A stretch of 64,000 nt of DNA from assembly GCA_023101885.1 (NCBI GenBank), contig JALPQD010000927.1:224888-288887 (forward strand), read 5' to 3'. The notes beneath the pieces are model-generated. The model did not search any database and was not told the origin of the DNA. It saw only the letters and a program-made list of their open reading frames with translations. Shown here piece after piece: positions 1 through 12,598 of this stretch. Made by a program: the position numbers and the translations under genes. The DNA comes from Typhlomys cinereus (taxonomy: Eukaryota > Chordata > Mammalia > Rodentia > Platacanthomyidae). Positions within the stretch are counted from its first letter, which is position 1. Every line of letters starts with the position of its first letter.

Positions 1-1830
1 CATGATATCATCCTTCATTGCTCTTCTAGAAGCCCCTTTTTCCTGTCTGTCTCCCCTTCGACAGTCTCTCAGGGAGGCGCAGTATCTCTTGAGATCTTCC
101 CGCATCTAAAGTGAAATGCAGGTGAACCAACTGCTATGTAGGGTTTGTGGAAGTGCACGCCCAGCTTTTTCACATGCATGCTAGAGATTCAAACTCAGAT
201 CCCCACCACAGCCTGCCAAGCCCTGTTACCTCCTGAGCCATTTCCCCACCCTTAACTTCTTAATTTAATGAGAAAAGAATCCGTCAATGCTTGTGATACA
301 TGCTCATAATGGGCTACACTTGTTGAGCAGAAAGAGCACCTTCAAAAGATTTGCAGATTTTGGAGGCAATGAGTTTGGCCTCGCTTGTGTGAACCTCATG
401 CATAGATTCCTCGAATCACAGAAATATTGCACTTTGCACTTGGCTGCAACTAATAATGATGAGAGAGAAAATGACATACTGTGACAGCCACTGGCCAAGG
501 CAAATATCATTTCCATCTGCATCTTCATTAGCAACATGGGACCATTTAATCAATGTCCTAGCCAATTTCTGGCCATCTCCAGCTGGCCTGGGCTAGTTCC
601 TGCAGCTGGTGTGCAGCGGGTGAGATCATAGGAAAGATTCTGAGTGTGCTGTGACAACCACGTCTTCTTGACTCCATAGCATAGAAGGGGAGCTCAGAAC
701 CCGTGTTTCCACAGAGGGAGAGCCTGCATATATGTGTGCAATGTTATGTGCTTGTACATGTACTTTGTTGCAATATACATGTGAACCCTCTCAGGGGGAG
801 GGTTCAAGAATAAGGCCTCATTTGGAGACAGGGTCTCTGCAGAAGAAACTGGATTCTCCATGCATCTTATCTCCTCGAGCAAATCCAATGGCCCGATGCT
901 GTCTGTGTGGCCACTAACCAGCTCACAGTCGAAAATACATGCAAGGTGCAGCATGCATCCACACTGTGAAAACAGACTTAGTGGACCAGTCACCTTGCTA
1001 GGACTTTTTTCTCTCCACAACCATAAATATCAGCTGCAAGAGTACATGAACCTCATTGCAGAAAGCTTTTCAACATGTACAATAATTCTCCCAGGTAAAA
1101 GAAAAGAAGACCCACTTGTGTGAGGACTGATCCGATGACATGCATGAGCGAATTCACAGGATACGTAGGCTGCCAGGGATTGTCAACATAGAAGGATCTA
1201 GAACCACTAACGGGCATCTCTGTGCAGGAGTTTCTAGATTGGGTTCACTGGTGAGGGGTGGCCCATCCTGAATGGGGGAGGCACCATATCCCACAGGCTA
1301 GGATCCTGGACGGAATACAAAGGAAAAGCGAGCTGAGCCCCAACATATGTCTCTCTGCTTCCCAATGCCACAAGAGCAGCTGCCTCAGGCTCCTGCTGCC
1401 ACATCTTCCCTGCCATGATGGACATGGGTGGTAACAACTTTCAACAGGAAACACCCCAATCGTGTATTTATGGATTACCAGAGACAGATCTTCATGCCAC
1501 AGAGCCGTGATCTGGAAAGCAACTCAAGTTCAACTTTGGAGAGCAAGTAGAATGAGAACATTCCCCATATGTGCAACAATTCCACACGGGGCCTCCAGCC
1601 ACGCTGCGCTGACCGTGGTATGAAGCATCTCCTAATTCTTCCCAAGGAGACCACATTGGGCAAATCCAGATGGTCAGCAAGAGACAGGCTGGGTATGTGT
1701 ACAGTTGGGACCCGCAAATGTGAAGCTGCACTTACACATGTTTCCTAGGATGAATGTCTAAAGAGAAAAAGAGAAGCAGATTGATTGGTCAATGGGCATA
1801 CAGGTTGAGATGGAGATTGACTATAGAAAT
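1..1830. other. Intergenic DNA, no gene recognised
   Basis: No exon with supported splice sites, conserved protein or long open frame is visible. Around 150-260 a degenerate antisense tRNA-type SINE can be made out (ending in a gagccatttccccaccc-like SINE head). Everything else looks like unconstrained, possibly old repeat-derived sequence. Confidence 0.5.
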
Positions 1831-1924
1831 ATTAATGAGGGCTGTAGATAGAATGATATACAGATGATAAATGATAAGTACACACGGATAATATATAGAT
1901 GATATATAATACATAGATGCTGGC

Positions 1925-2625
1925 TAGATAGAAAATTATGGGTAGATGAATGGATGAGTGAATGGATGGGTGGATAGATGGAGGGATGGGTGTATGGGTG
2001 AATGGATGGATAGATGAATAGATGGATGGATGGAAGCACTAATGGAAGATATATGGATGGGTGGATGGATGGGTGGGTGAATGGATGAGTGAGTGGATGG
2101 AAGAATAGATGGATAGATGGATGGATGGATGAATGGATGGATGGAAGCACTGATGGGAAGATATATGGATGAATGGAGAGATAGATGGATGGATGGATAC
2201 ATGGATGACTAATATGAATGGATGGGTAGATGCATATATGAATGGATATACAGATGGGTTGGTGGATAGATAAATGTGTGGGTCAAAAGGTAGACAGGTA
2301 GATGGATGGATGGATTAGTGAATGGAAGGCAGATGGGAAGGTGGATTGATAGATGGATACATTGATGAATGGATGAATAGATGGATGGATCAGCAGATGG
2401 TTGGCCTGAAGTGTGGATGAGTAGATGGATGTATTCATGGGTGAATGGGTAGCAGGTGGATGGGTGGACGAATGGATGGTGAATGAATAGCTAGGTGGAA
2501 GGGTAAATATATAGGTGGGTAGATGGGTGGAGGTATGCGTGGATGAGTGGAAATGGTAGATGGATGGATGGGCATGTGGGTAAATGGGTAGACACATGAA
2601 TGGTCAATGGGTGGGTGGACAGGTC
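1925..2625. repeat. Degenerate (GGAT)n/(GGTA)n tetranucleotide satellite
   Basis: About 700 bases of imperfect ATGG/GGAT/TGGA units, with recurring phrases such as gatggatggatggaagcact at roughly 2022 and 2136, so part of the tract grew by duplication of longer blocks. Open frames rich in H, P, S and I on the minus strand are by-products of the repeat. Confidence 0.9.
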
Positions 2626-2639
2626 ACACCGTCTTAAAC

Positions 2640-3430
2640 CTCAACTCTTGTAGAGTCTGAGTTTGCCCATAGTGAGCTGCAGAAGACATGGTTTTAACAC
2701 AGTCCTGTAAATGCCATTCAGTGGGTTCAAAAACTCACTTGCAAGGCACGCTGAACAACGGATAGCGCTGGGTGACATCGGTTGCCCACATTGGGGGGGG
2801 GAATCACCCAAACAACACAAATCAGATCCTCAGCCTCAAAAGCCATTGCAAACACATTCTTTGTGACTGCACAGCATGCGAGACACAGCACACCAACGAA
2901 CCGTGGTGCTGTGTGGTGGGCGTGGGTGCTGGGCACAGACATTCTGGTTTCCGTATTACTGACTCAGAAATAACTGGAACTTGTGTGCTACCCTTGTGGA
3001 GAAATGTATTACTCATTAACCAGAAGAACATTTCATTTCTTTCTTTGACTGTCAGAAAGCTCATTGCTAAATGATAACCTTTTTTAACTGTGCCACTGTG
3101 CTGAGTGTGTGGGGGGAATAAAATTTTGAATATTGCACCTTCTAGCATGTTTGGTATGCTTTCTTAAATATTCATTTTTTTCTGACTGTCTGCACCCATA
3201 CATTGTGGTAGACACACACATATATTCCAAACCTATTTCCAGGATTTAGCTAGTTGATACATTTATTGTGGATGAAGAGCTACAACGGTTATAGCTTGGA
3301 CTGAAAAAAATGCATGTTAAGAAACAGGAAATTGACAGATTGGAGTAGTGATTTGTCTCATTGTCGTGGCAAAATGCCTGATAAAAGCAACTTCAGCTAC
3401 AAAGGATTCATTATTCTTGTTTCTGATTCA
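2640..3430. other. Unique-looking spacer, no gene recognised
   Basis: No exon, RNA gene or clear repeat family identified. A short G homopolymer sits at about 2794-2801. I see nothing else to annotate. Confidence 0.4.
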
Positions 3431-3439
3431 AGATGGGAG

Positions 3440-4265
3440 AGAGTCCATCTATCATCTGTCTAGTGTCTGTCTCTCATCAGTCATGTACCCAGCTGTCATC
3501 ACTTACATATTATATATGTGCAATCTATGTATCATCTAGCATCCATCATCTCTCTTAAAATCTATCATCTGCTTATCTTTCTCACTTGTCATGCATCTAT
3601 CATCTCTATAACAATCAATCAGACTGCTATCTAATCTATTATCTACTTCTTATCTGTATATCTGTGTATGTATCTATTATATATCTAATCTATAATCTAT
3701 TATGTATCTATCCTCTACTTATTTGTCATGTATCTATCATCTACCTGACTATATCATTTATCTTTCTTCTATCTAACATCTCTCTATTTAGTCATCTATT
3801 ATCTGTCTACCCATCTAACATCTATCTTATCTGTCTTTCTGCCTCCCTCTATCTATCTAAATATTTTATCTATTGATCTTAATGTATCATCTATCTACCT
3901 ATCTAAATATATCATCTATCTATCCTGTCTATATCTACCCATCTACCTATCCTATTTATATCTATCTAAATGTATCATCTACTTATATGTCTATGTAAAT
4001 GTATCATCTGTCTATATGTATTTTCTATTAATCTATTGGTTGATCTAGCTAGTCTATCTAAATGTATCATCTGTCAATCTAAACGTATCATCTATCTATA
4101 TATCTAGCCATCCTATCTATATCTATTCATGTATTTAAATGTATCATCTATTTATCTATCTAAATATATTATCTATCAATAAATCTATCAATTTCTCTGT
4201 TGGTTGATCTATCTAGTTTGTCTGTCTGTCTGTCTAGTCTGTCCGTCTGCCCACTTACCATGTAC
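3440..4265. repeat. Degenerate (ATCT)n satellite
   Basis: Imperfect ATCT/GTCT units for about 800 bases. The phrase aaatgtatcatctatct recurs several times between about 3880 and 4160, suggesting a longer duplicated unit within the tetranucleotide array. Confidence 0.85.
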
Positions 4266-5639
4266 CTTCTTCCCCACCACCTTTATCATCCATATTGCTA
4301 CCAGCCTCTGACAGGGGAATTCAGGCTTTTCCCATGGGAAGCCCCAGGTCGGGCAGGGGCGTCCCACCCATCACAGCCCACAACCCTCTCAGCGGAGTCC
4401 CCAGGCTTCCCCTCATATAAGTCCATCCTAGACTCTGTGCCAAGCAGCTATGTGTAAACACACCCCCATCTCTCTGCCCCCTCCAGCCGAGCCCCAACTC
4501 CCCCATACTTCCAGGACAGCATACAAATAGGTACATACAAAGGGGGGAACCCTCAGTCGTGTTAACCCCCCTGCCCTACATTGAGGCAAGACATTTGCTT
4601 ATTTCCAGCTGTGCCTGCCCGTAGGGGGGCTCCTGGCACGCCCACCGGGTGCAGTATTCCACATGCCGTGAAGTCCCAGTTAACGGCTCGCTGAGAGAAC
4701 ACTGGGGCTCTCAGACGCTGAGACTTAGGTTTTTTCAAATTATGACATCACGTCTGGCACTGGGGACCGGCATTCAGAGACGTCTAGGGCCTCAGAGCAT
4801 TCTGGAAAGTTGTGCGGCCTTCTGACTGCTTCGTGGGCCCCACTCTGCCCGCTGCGGGGCCGGCGTCTCTTGGAATCGTTCACACCCTCGGAGGGGCTGC
4901 GGGGACAGTGGTGGTCCATAAAAGCCTGGTGTCCTGTGCAGTTTTCGTGTTGACTATGTCATCTGCCTTCTGGTCAGTAGGTCCTGGGTGTGGACAGTCC
5001 TTGCTGGTGAGCACCTCACTTTCTTCGTTACCTCCAAACCCAAGCATGTAAACATCAATCCAATGATTAGCTGACATTTGTGGGTATTCTCATACCTCAT
5101 GAGATTTTTGTATACACACATGTGCATTCTTACTGTGTTTCTCGTGCACGTGTGTTCATGCATGTTGTATGCATTCGTGCTGGACATTGGTAGCCAGTGG
5201 GTTCCTGTCTCTGTCTATAGCGAATACAGCTTCTGAGTTTCCAAATGAAATGCCGTCCGTGCTGTTTGCAGGTAGCGTGCTGTCTCCAACTTTGCTTCTA
5301 TTTCTCTTTAGTTGCAGTTCATCAGTGTAGCGAGAGTTTACATCAACATTAGGGTGCTGGCAAACCGGGCACACCACATCCTCCCAAGAAGCTGGCGAGA
5401 GGGGCTGACTCCTCCCCGCTTGCCCGGGGACAAGTTGCAGTCAGCCGGGTCCCCCTATTCCCTGCCTGCTGGGGGAAAAGTGCTTTGTGCTTCTAATCCT
5501 GAGCCTCGTGGGCAGCCGCCTGGCCACTTTGGAGAGCCCCACATCGCATGAGACACCCTGACTCAAGAAACAGGGTGGATGGTGTCTGAGGAAGGACACC
5601 CGAAGGAGGCATGTGGTCTCCATGTGGTCTCTACATGGC

Positions 5640-6500
5640 TACACACACACGTTTATCACACATGCAAGCACGCACACATAAGTGTATAGACATAAACACA
5701 CACATGCACTGCATGCACACACACAGACACACATTCACCACACACGAAAGCACACACACAAGCCTGCAGACAAAGATGTGTGGGACCTGAACATAAGAAG
5801 TGCCATTTTGTATATCTGTCTCCATTTTGTACTTGTTCACTTGTCCTCCCTATAGAACACTGGATATGCTAGACATAGACTGCTAGACATAGAAATGCAC
5901 ACATGCACTGTGCACACACACAGACATGCTACACACTCAGACACACACATCTGCAGACATACACATCACATATGTGCACACAAATACATGTACACACATG
6001 TGCAGGCACACACCAATATACACCACACACATCACACATGTGCAGACACACCCCCACACACACAAAAACATACACAGCATATGCCATACATGTACACACA
6101 GAGGAGACACACATATATGCAAATAACACGCACGTACACAGGCGCACACACACCACACATGCATACCACACATATTTGCATATACCTACAGACACACCAC
6201 ACACAGCAATATACACTACACATGCACACCCACATATCACACACATATAGACACATACTACACATATACACATACACCTGCCAACACATCCATACCCACA
6301 GATACACATATCACACGTGTACACATATATGGGCAGAAACCCATACCACACCACATACCACACACACATCTGCAGATACACAGAACACCTGCACACATAT
6401 GGACAAACACACACATGTAGACAAACATTTTACACATACACATCTGCACACACCCCCACATACACACACTTGAAGATACACACACATATACATATCAAAA
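5640..6500. repeat. CA-rich degenerate dinucleotide tracts flanking an LTR fragment
   Basis: Interrupted (CA)n with ATACAC and CACAT variants occupies 5640-5765 and 5890-6500. The 192-residue H/T-rich open frame inside is low complexity and has no protein signature. The stretch 5773-5882 within it is an LTR-like piece, listed separately. Confidence 0.85.
5773..5882 (+). repeat. LTR-like fragment, partial copy of the element at 6791
   Basis: About 110 bases match the sequence starting at 6791 with few differences: the same caaagatgtgtgggacc start, then a ccattttgtatatctgtct segment, ending near gctagacatag. Only the 5' part is present. It runs straight into CA repeat on the right. Confidence 0.7.
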
Positions 6501-6790
6501 GAGATGAGTGTGTGCACCAAGCTTTAGGATACCAGGAAAGAGGGGTAAGCTACGTGCGTGTATGCACTTAGTGAGATCAATAAGTATGTCCCCATCCATC
6601 ACTGGTGTCTTAAATTATTAGTATTTTTAAGACAATGTCCCCAGGGCACCGTGGCATGTGCTTAACATACCATCTTCATCTGGAGTGTGATCCAGGGTAC
6701 AGGCAGCTAGGTATTGATGTGTGATGCATTCCGTGCATGGTACGGGGTCCACGGGCACCAGATGGGCAGACTTCTGCCCAGAACTCCGGC

Positions 6791-8272
6791 AAAGATGTGT
6801 GGGACCTGAACATAAAAAATGCCATTTTGTATATCTGTCTCTATTTTGTACTTGTTCACTTGTCCTCCCTATGGAACACTGGACATGCTAGACATAGACT
6901 GCTTGACCCAATTGTGTACGTAACTAACTAGAAGAGCAGCCTTTACAGTAACATTTAGTCTTTGCATAATCAACCACCTCACCAACTTTGTCAAGGACAG
7001 AATTAATATGATAGTTTGTAAGAATTGTGGTCAGACATCTGGTTAAGTTCACAGACTTTCTTTCCTGATCATTTATGATCTTACCAGAAGGGGAGGGCGT
7101 ATAGTCTGGCAGATAGAAAGTAACCATTTCGCAAATGGGCGATTGACTCCTCTCTCACCCGGTTTCCTACTTTTATTACATCTACCCTTGAATATACTCT
7201 TATAACAAGACTCTAATTTAACAGGTTTTTATCTCTAGCCAGGGGGCAATATCCAATACCCATCAGAATGGAGTGAAGGGCATTGCAGGAGCAGCAAAAC
7301 TGAAAAAAAAATCAACAAACCATAATCCAGAACATCAGAGACTCTATATCAACCACCTGGAACTAGGCCAGCCTAATCTCTCCCCATCCTGAAGCTCAGG
7401 GAAATTTGCGGAAAAGGGGGTGGTAAGATTGTAAAAGCACAAGGATGGAAGGAGTAATGGTATGCAAGATACTCCACACAAGTTAGGGCCGAAGCAATCG
7501 TATTTGGACTTTGAGTGCTGTGCGCAATGTCCAACACACTATTGACCCCACAAAGTCTAGCGTTTGCTAAAGGCACTAGGATCCTTGGCGGCAAGGGATT
7601 GACAGCCACAGTAGCGTTCCTATGCTTAAAGGGAACACAGGAAATGGTTCTGGGAAATGCCACTGGGTCCTTGCACCTCATCAGAGAGGAGGACCCAGAG
7701 GAGAGTTTGGCATGCTCATTAAAGGATGCTCTGGGGATGGGAGGGAGAGGCACTGGGGGATGGGGAGGGAGGGGGGAGAGGATGGGAGCACATGGGGGTG
7801 GGGGGTGGAGGGAGGGAAGGGACCGGTGTACCTGTTAAGTTTGTATGAGTGGAAATAAAAATATATATATATAAAAAAAAGAATTTTAGTCAGAGCAGGT
7901 GAAACTATCCAATCAGAATCCAGTCACTAACTGCTCAAGGAATTCCAAGGGTCATGAGTAATGTAGGGGGTACTAGAAACTGTTTATGGGGTATTCAAAA
8001 ACTGCTGGTGGTCAGAGCTGACCAATCCCCACATGCCAACACGGCTTTTGCCTCAATTTACCCAGTCATGTATCTGTTGGGTTAGAAGCCCCTTCCCCTA
8101 GAAGCACCCACTATAAAAGTCCCTGTAAAACAAAGACTGGGGCTCTTGTTCCTGATCTGCTGCATCAGTGATGGCAAGATCCTGGATTCGAGCTTGAATA
8201 AAGGTCCTGAGGTGATTGCATTGGATTTGGCTCCATGGTGGTCTCTTGAGATTCAGAAATCTGGGCACAACA
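6791..8272 (+). mobile_element. LTR of an endogenous retrovirus, interrupted by an L1-like 3' end
   Basis: Left part 6791-~7290 and right part ~7885-8272 read as one LTR in plus orientation. The right part has an LTR promoter/poly(A) layout: a TATA-like ctataaaag at about 8111, an AATAAA at 8196-8201 (in ttgaataaaggtcc) and an end in gggcacaaca. The middle (about 7300-7880) looks like a later L1 insertion. The LTR family was not identified and its exact 5' end is uncertain because 5773 shares the flanking caaagatg. Confidence 0.6.
7295..7882 (+). mobile_element. L1-like 3' end with G-rich polypurine tract
   Basis: Contains a G-rich tract (about 7735-7820), then taagtttgtatgagtgg and an A/TA-rich tail. 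The same 3' end signature recurs at 20066-20216 and 33010-33202. The copy at 20066 has a clear target-site duplication, so this is a retrotransposed L1-type 3' UTR. The left boundary is estimated. Confidence 0.6.
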
Positions 8273-8574
8273 GATAAAAGCCCACATTTTTTCTGCAAAC
8301 TCACAAGAACAGGAGAACGAGGCAGACATGTATGAAAGGTGGTCACAGGTGCTTCCCATACACATAAAGCGAGTTTCAGGTCAAGCTAAAGACAGAAATC
8401 CAGCACAGCACATCTGTGGGCTCCTGGCATGCCGCAGACCTTGGAGAACTTACACTGGAGGTGGCATGAGTCTTTCCATATCAGGTGTGTAATTGAACAA
8501 TCTCCCAGGGCTTGCATTAGCACATAATTCTTTGTAGGTATGCATAGAGGCTCGGTTGTTATGCTGATACATGA

Positions 8575-9235
8575 AACTACTATGTCATCCATCTATCTGC
8601 CCATCCTTCTATCTGTTTGTGTATCTATATATTCATCTATCCATCATCCATTCATCCATCCATCCAAACATTAGCCAGTGCATCCATCCATCTGTTCATC
8701 CATCCATCCACCCATCACACATCCATCCATCCATCCTTCCATCCAAATATTAGCCAGTGCACCCATCCATCTACTCATCCATCCATCCACCCACCCACCA
8801 CACATCCATCTATCCATCCTTCCATCCAATATTAGTCAGTGCATCCATCCATCTGCTTATCCATCAATCCACTCACACATCCATCCATCCATCCTTCCAT
8901 TCAAACATTAGCCAATGCATCCATCCATCTGTTTATTCATCTATCCACCCACCACACACACATCCATCCATCCATCCTTCCATCCAAACATTAGCAAGTG
9001 CATCCATCCATCTATTCCTCCATCCATCCACTCACACTCCCATACATCCACCTATCCATCTATCTATCCAAACATTAGCCAGGGCATCCATCCATCCGTT
9101 CGTCCATCTACCCACCCATCAACTCACTCACCCACCCATCCAACCATCCATCCATCCTTCCATCCAAACATTAGCCATCCATTTGACAATCCATGCATCT
9201 ATCATTTATTGATCTATCATCTACCCATCTGTATC
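8575..9235 (+). repeat. (CATC)n minisatellite with ~80-bp higher-order period
   Basis: The tetranucleotide array is organised in blocks of about 76-90 bases, each marked by an attagccagtgc-like tag near 8671, 8749, 8832, 8908, 8990, 9075 and 9171, seven occurrences in all. Between tags are variable numbers of CATC/CACC units. The block structure shows unit-level amplification. Open frames across it are low complexity. Confidence 0.9.
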
Positions 9236-9586
9236 TGTTACTCTTAACTATTGCTGTAAGAGAGCACTCAAAGTCAATCAACTTAAGGGAGAAAGGGAGG
9301 TTTATTCAGTTTATGGTTCCAGAGGGAAGGTACAGTCTTTCAAAGGAGAGGTGGGATGGCTGGCTAGTCAAAGCTGGAGGAGGCTAAGTCACCTCAGACA
9401 TCATGGAAGCTGAGAGCTGCAGACTGCTTGCAACAAAGGCTGACTTCTCCTGGAGGTGGGGTGGGATTAATCTACCTCAAGGCCCACCCCTTGTGACTGC
9501 CTTCCTCCAGCAAGACTCCACCTCTCAAGGTACCATGACCTTGCCAAACACATGAGACTGTGGGGGACACATTTCAAACCATGACA
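9236..9586 (-). repeat. MaLR 3' LTR
   Basis: The 351-bp LTR runs from tgttactctt to accatgaca on the plus strand (TG...CA). It is the downstream LTR in the minus-strand sense of the element. It is highly similar to 18339-18689 and to the solo copy at about 44009-44357. Confidence 0.8.
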
Positions 9587-10631
9587 TTCCACCCCTGGCC
9601 CCCACAAGCTCGTTGCCATCTCATTATGCAAACCATACTCAGTCCAACTTTAAAAGTCTTCATAGACTACAATGATAGTCCCAACACACTCCAAAAGTTC
9701 AGAGTCCAAAGCCTCCTGTAAAATCAAAATACAAGTTACATACTTCCAGCATACAATGGCACAGAATAAACATTCCCATTCCAAAAGGAAGGAATGGGGG
9801 CATATCCAGGAAAGATCGATCCATAACAAGACCAAAAACCAGCAGAACAAACTCCAAATCTTGTAGCTCCAAGTCCAACAGGCGAGCCTCTTGTTGAAAT
9901 CATCTCAGTTCCAAAGGGCTTTGGTTCCACAGCTGCCCATAGAACACATCTTGGGTTGACTCCTCCCAGGGTATACAGCTCTCCTTGGCAGGTGTCCCAC
10001 GTTGTGTCTGGAATCTCTAACATCTTTACTTCTCAGTGGCAAACCAGGCTTTAACTCCACAGCACAAACTGCCCTTCTTGGGCCTCTAAACTGCAGGCTT
10101 CTTGCCTCATGATGCCTGGATTCTGCCAATTTTTGAAATCTTGGAGGAGGAGTCCATGATCTCCTCCCTCTTGCATCACTGATGCCTCTAAAACCAGAAC
10201 CATGTAGACAACTTTGCCAAGACTGGCTGGCCCCTTTGAATCACAGCTGATTCTGCTTCTCAATGCTGGCCATGTCTTTCACTCCTGGGCAGTTGCTTGG
10301 TAAGAGAAACCAACTCTTGCTTTGGAACTCCACCCTTTAGCTCCAGTCTTCTGAAAGGATTTGCATTCTTATGAGTGGGAGCCTTCCCTGAGGATCTTGC
10401 CCTCAAGCTAGGGCCTCCCCTATTATTCAAATTGAGAGCAGGCTTTGATTTACAAATGGAGCTAATCTCTTCAACAGCCATTTTGTTCTCTGCTTCTTCC
10501 TGGTTCAACTCTTTAAGTTTGCCATTGTATTTTTCATCATTGGATCTTACAGTTTTTGCTTCTTCCTGCCTGATTCTTTGCTCTTTTTCCTAACTCTGAA
10601 GACAATTAAAAAGTAGCCATATCACATTGTC

Positions 10632-10636
10632 AAGAC
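10632..10636. repeat. Target-site duplication AAGAC (left)
   Basis: The five bases immediately before the provirus match the five immediately after it at 17880-17884, both AAGAC. This fixes the provirus ends. Confidence 0.9.
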
Positions 10637-11088
10637 TGTTGGAACCAAGGTTCCCTTCAGGCCCCTTACCCAGACCCCGAAGGAGACACGAGAACCACTG
10701 GGTTGCTGTAAAGGCAAGAGGCAAGCTTTATTAATCTAGCGCGCTAGGACCGTCTCCCTGCTCAGGCAAAAGAGAACGGCCCCGACTGGATTTGGGGCAA
10801 GGTTTTTATAGGCAAGCAACTGCCTTAAGCAACTACATTCTGCAAATATTTCCACTGCACACAAGGAAGTTGAGTCAGTTCACAGATGTTCTGGCCGATA
10901 ACCTCGCCCTGGGCAGTTCCCGGCACGCCCAGGGGGAGAGGTCCAAAGGGTGAGGCAGGCAGGCAGGCTCTGGTCAGCACGTCCGTCCGCAGTAAGTTGG
11001 CGTCGGCGGGAGAGTTTGGCGCCGGCGGGAGATTTGAATTTCGCGCCGGCGGGAACTTGGGCTTCACAGAGGGAACCTGGGTTCCACA
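10637..11088 (-). repeat. Proviral 3' LTR, 452 bp
   Basis: Bounded by TGTTGGAACC and GGTTCCACA on the plus strand (inverted terminal repeats, TG...CA). In sense a TATAAAA lies at 10804-10810 and an AATAAA at 10727-10732, giving the expected U3-R-U5 order. Compared with the other LTR it has a duplicated TCCG in the GTCCGTCCG stretch near 10981. Confidence 0.95.
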
Positions 11089-11105
11089 TTCCCCCCTTTT
11101 CTTTT
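11089..11105 (-). promoter_or_regulatory. Polypurine tract of the provirus
   Basis: On the minus strand a run of A and G (aaaagaaaaggggggaa) directly abuts the 3' LTR. This is the position and composition of the plus-strand primer site used in reverse transcription. Confidence 0.85.
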
Positions 11106-11193
11106 GGCGGAATTTTTAATCTTAAAAAAATATGGTTAGAGGGGAGACAGGGGAGGCCGAGCCAACCACATGGGAATTGGGGCGACGACCGCT

Positions 11194-11835
11194 CTAACTT
11201 CTTCCTACTGGAAAGGGTCGGTGCCCTGGGGTTGTGATGGCTTGGCTCCTCGTCTCTGGCTCCCATATAGTGATGTTAAGTTGTTCGCAGTATGTTTTAT
11301 GGAGTGCCCGCCTCACAGGTTCGAGCCGAAATGCTGTTTTGGGCCCCGTCCATAAGGTGCAGTTTTTGGGATGCGGAATAACAGAGATGAACCTGTCATT
11401 CCCTCCATCAGGCTTCCCATCTCCTACAGTCTCACAACCCCAATAGGCGCAATAGTGATACCCAGGCTGTTTACAATATCCCTCCGCATCCTCAGGGCAG
11501 CCATACCAAGGTCTCCCATTTGAACACTGTGGTATGGGTACCAGGTCACACATAGAAGTAATGAACGTCACCGGTTGATCTCCATGGCTCGAGATCTCTT
11601 TGATGACTTGTAGCCGGTTCCCGGCCACTCGACTTAGTGTCCATTTAAACGGCTGATGAGCGTTGCTCTGTTCAGCTGTCAATGGGATCAGGTTCAATAG
11701 AGTTAGTACTAGTGCGACGGATGCGAAGCTTAAGGGGGTTGTTAGTCTTTTCCACTGTCCAAGCATCATGTTTAGGCAATTGTGGTGGCGCTCTCTTGAT
11801 ATGAGAGATGTGCACCCAGGCAGCAATACCGTCAA
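11194..11835 (-). pseudogene. env: env, N-terminal part only (SU fragment, 213 codons)
   Basis: Retroviral envelope surface-subunit remnant. A hydrophobic stretch at about residues 34-53 looks like a signal peptide, followed by a cysteine-rich region with a WGCET motif typical of gammaretroviral receptor-binding domains, and at least one NIT glycosylation site. The frame overlaps the 3' end of pol by about 160 bases, as in the family. It stops at 11194, less than 100 bases before the polypurine tract. The rest of SU and all of the transmembrane subunit (fusion peptide, CX6CC region, membrane anchor) are missing, so no fusogenic envelope can be made. An internal deletion between env and the 3' LTR is the simplest explanation. 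Confidence 0.8.
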
Positions 11836-12598
11836 CCTTTACCGCAGTGGGGGTGGTCAGCAGTACGGTGTAGGGTCCTTTCCAGCGGGGCTCTAAGGTG
11901 CGGGTCTGGTGTCGTCGGACATAGACGAAGTCTCCAGGGTGGAACCGATGCCTCTCCTGTCCAGGTTCCCCTGGTTGATAGGTGGCTGACACTTGGGTCC
12001 AGAGATCGTCCTGCACTGCCTGGATCCCTTTAAGCCTGGTAATCAGAGTTATATCATTAGTGGGGAGCCCTGTTCTTCTTATCTGTGTTATGGGAGCCGG
12101 GGATCCATAGAGGAGTTCGAAGGGGGTAAGTCCCAACAGTTTGGAAGGGGTATTCCTGGCCCGGAATAGGGCCAGTGGTAGGAGCGTCACCCAGTCTGAT
12201 CCGCCAGTCTCCATGGACAATTTGGTTAAGGTCTCTTTTAGAGTTCTATTCATTCTCTCTACCTGTCCTGAGCTCTGGGGTCTATAAGCACAATGAAGTT
12301 TCCAATCAGTCCCCAGGAACCTGGCTACTCCCTGACTTACCTGAGCAACGAAGCCTGGGCCATTATCTGACCCGATTACCTTGGGTACGCCGAACCGAGG
12401 GAAGATGTCTTCTAGGATCTTCTTAACTACGACCGTAGCGGTTTCATTTTTGGTTGGAAAAGCTTCTACCCATCCTGAAAAGGTGTCTATAAAAACTAGT
12501 AGATATCTATACCCATATTTGGCAGGTATCATTTCAGTAAAATCTCTTTCCCAATAGGTCCCTGGCCGGTCCCCTCTAAGTCGTTGCCCTAGTTTTCT
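11672..12598 (-). pseudogene. pol: pol: integrase core and C-terminal domain
   Basis: The frame open from the stop at 12599 to 11672 encodes the integrase catalytic core. Counting from the methionine codon at 12532, the D,D-35-E residues fit D16 (FIDTFSGW), D56 (GSDNGP) and E92 (VERMNRTL). A basic C-terminal DNA-binding region follows. It is in the same frame as the RNase H part upstream but separated from it by a TGA at 12599-12601. Catalytic residues are retained, but translation from gag-pol would end before it. The 3' end overlaps env. Confidence 0.9.

Noticed and set aside
5895..6473. 192-codon His/Thr-rich open frame and its minus-strand counterpart
   Set aside because: Translation of a CA/CATA satellite in frames without stops; no domain, no start context, no splice pattern.
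8575..9235. CRISPR-like array of ~80-base spaced tags
   Set aside because: Spacers are themselves CATC repeats, the genome is a mammal, and there are no cas genes.
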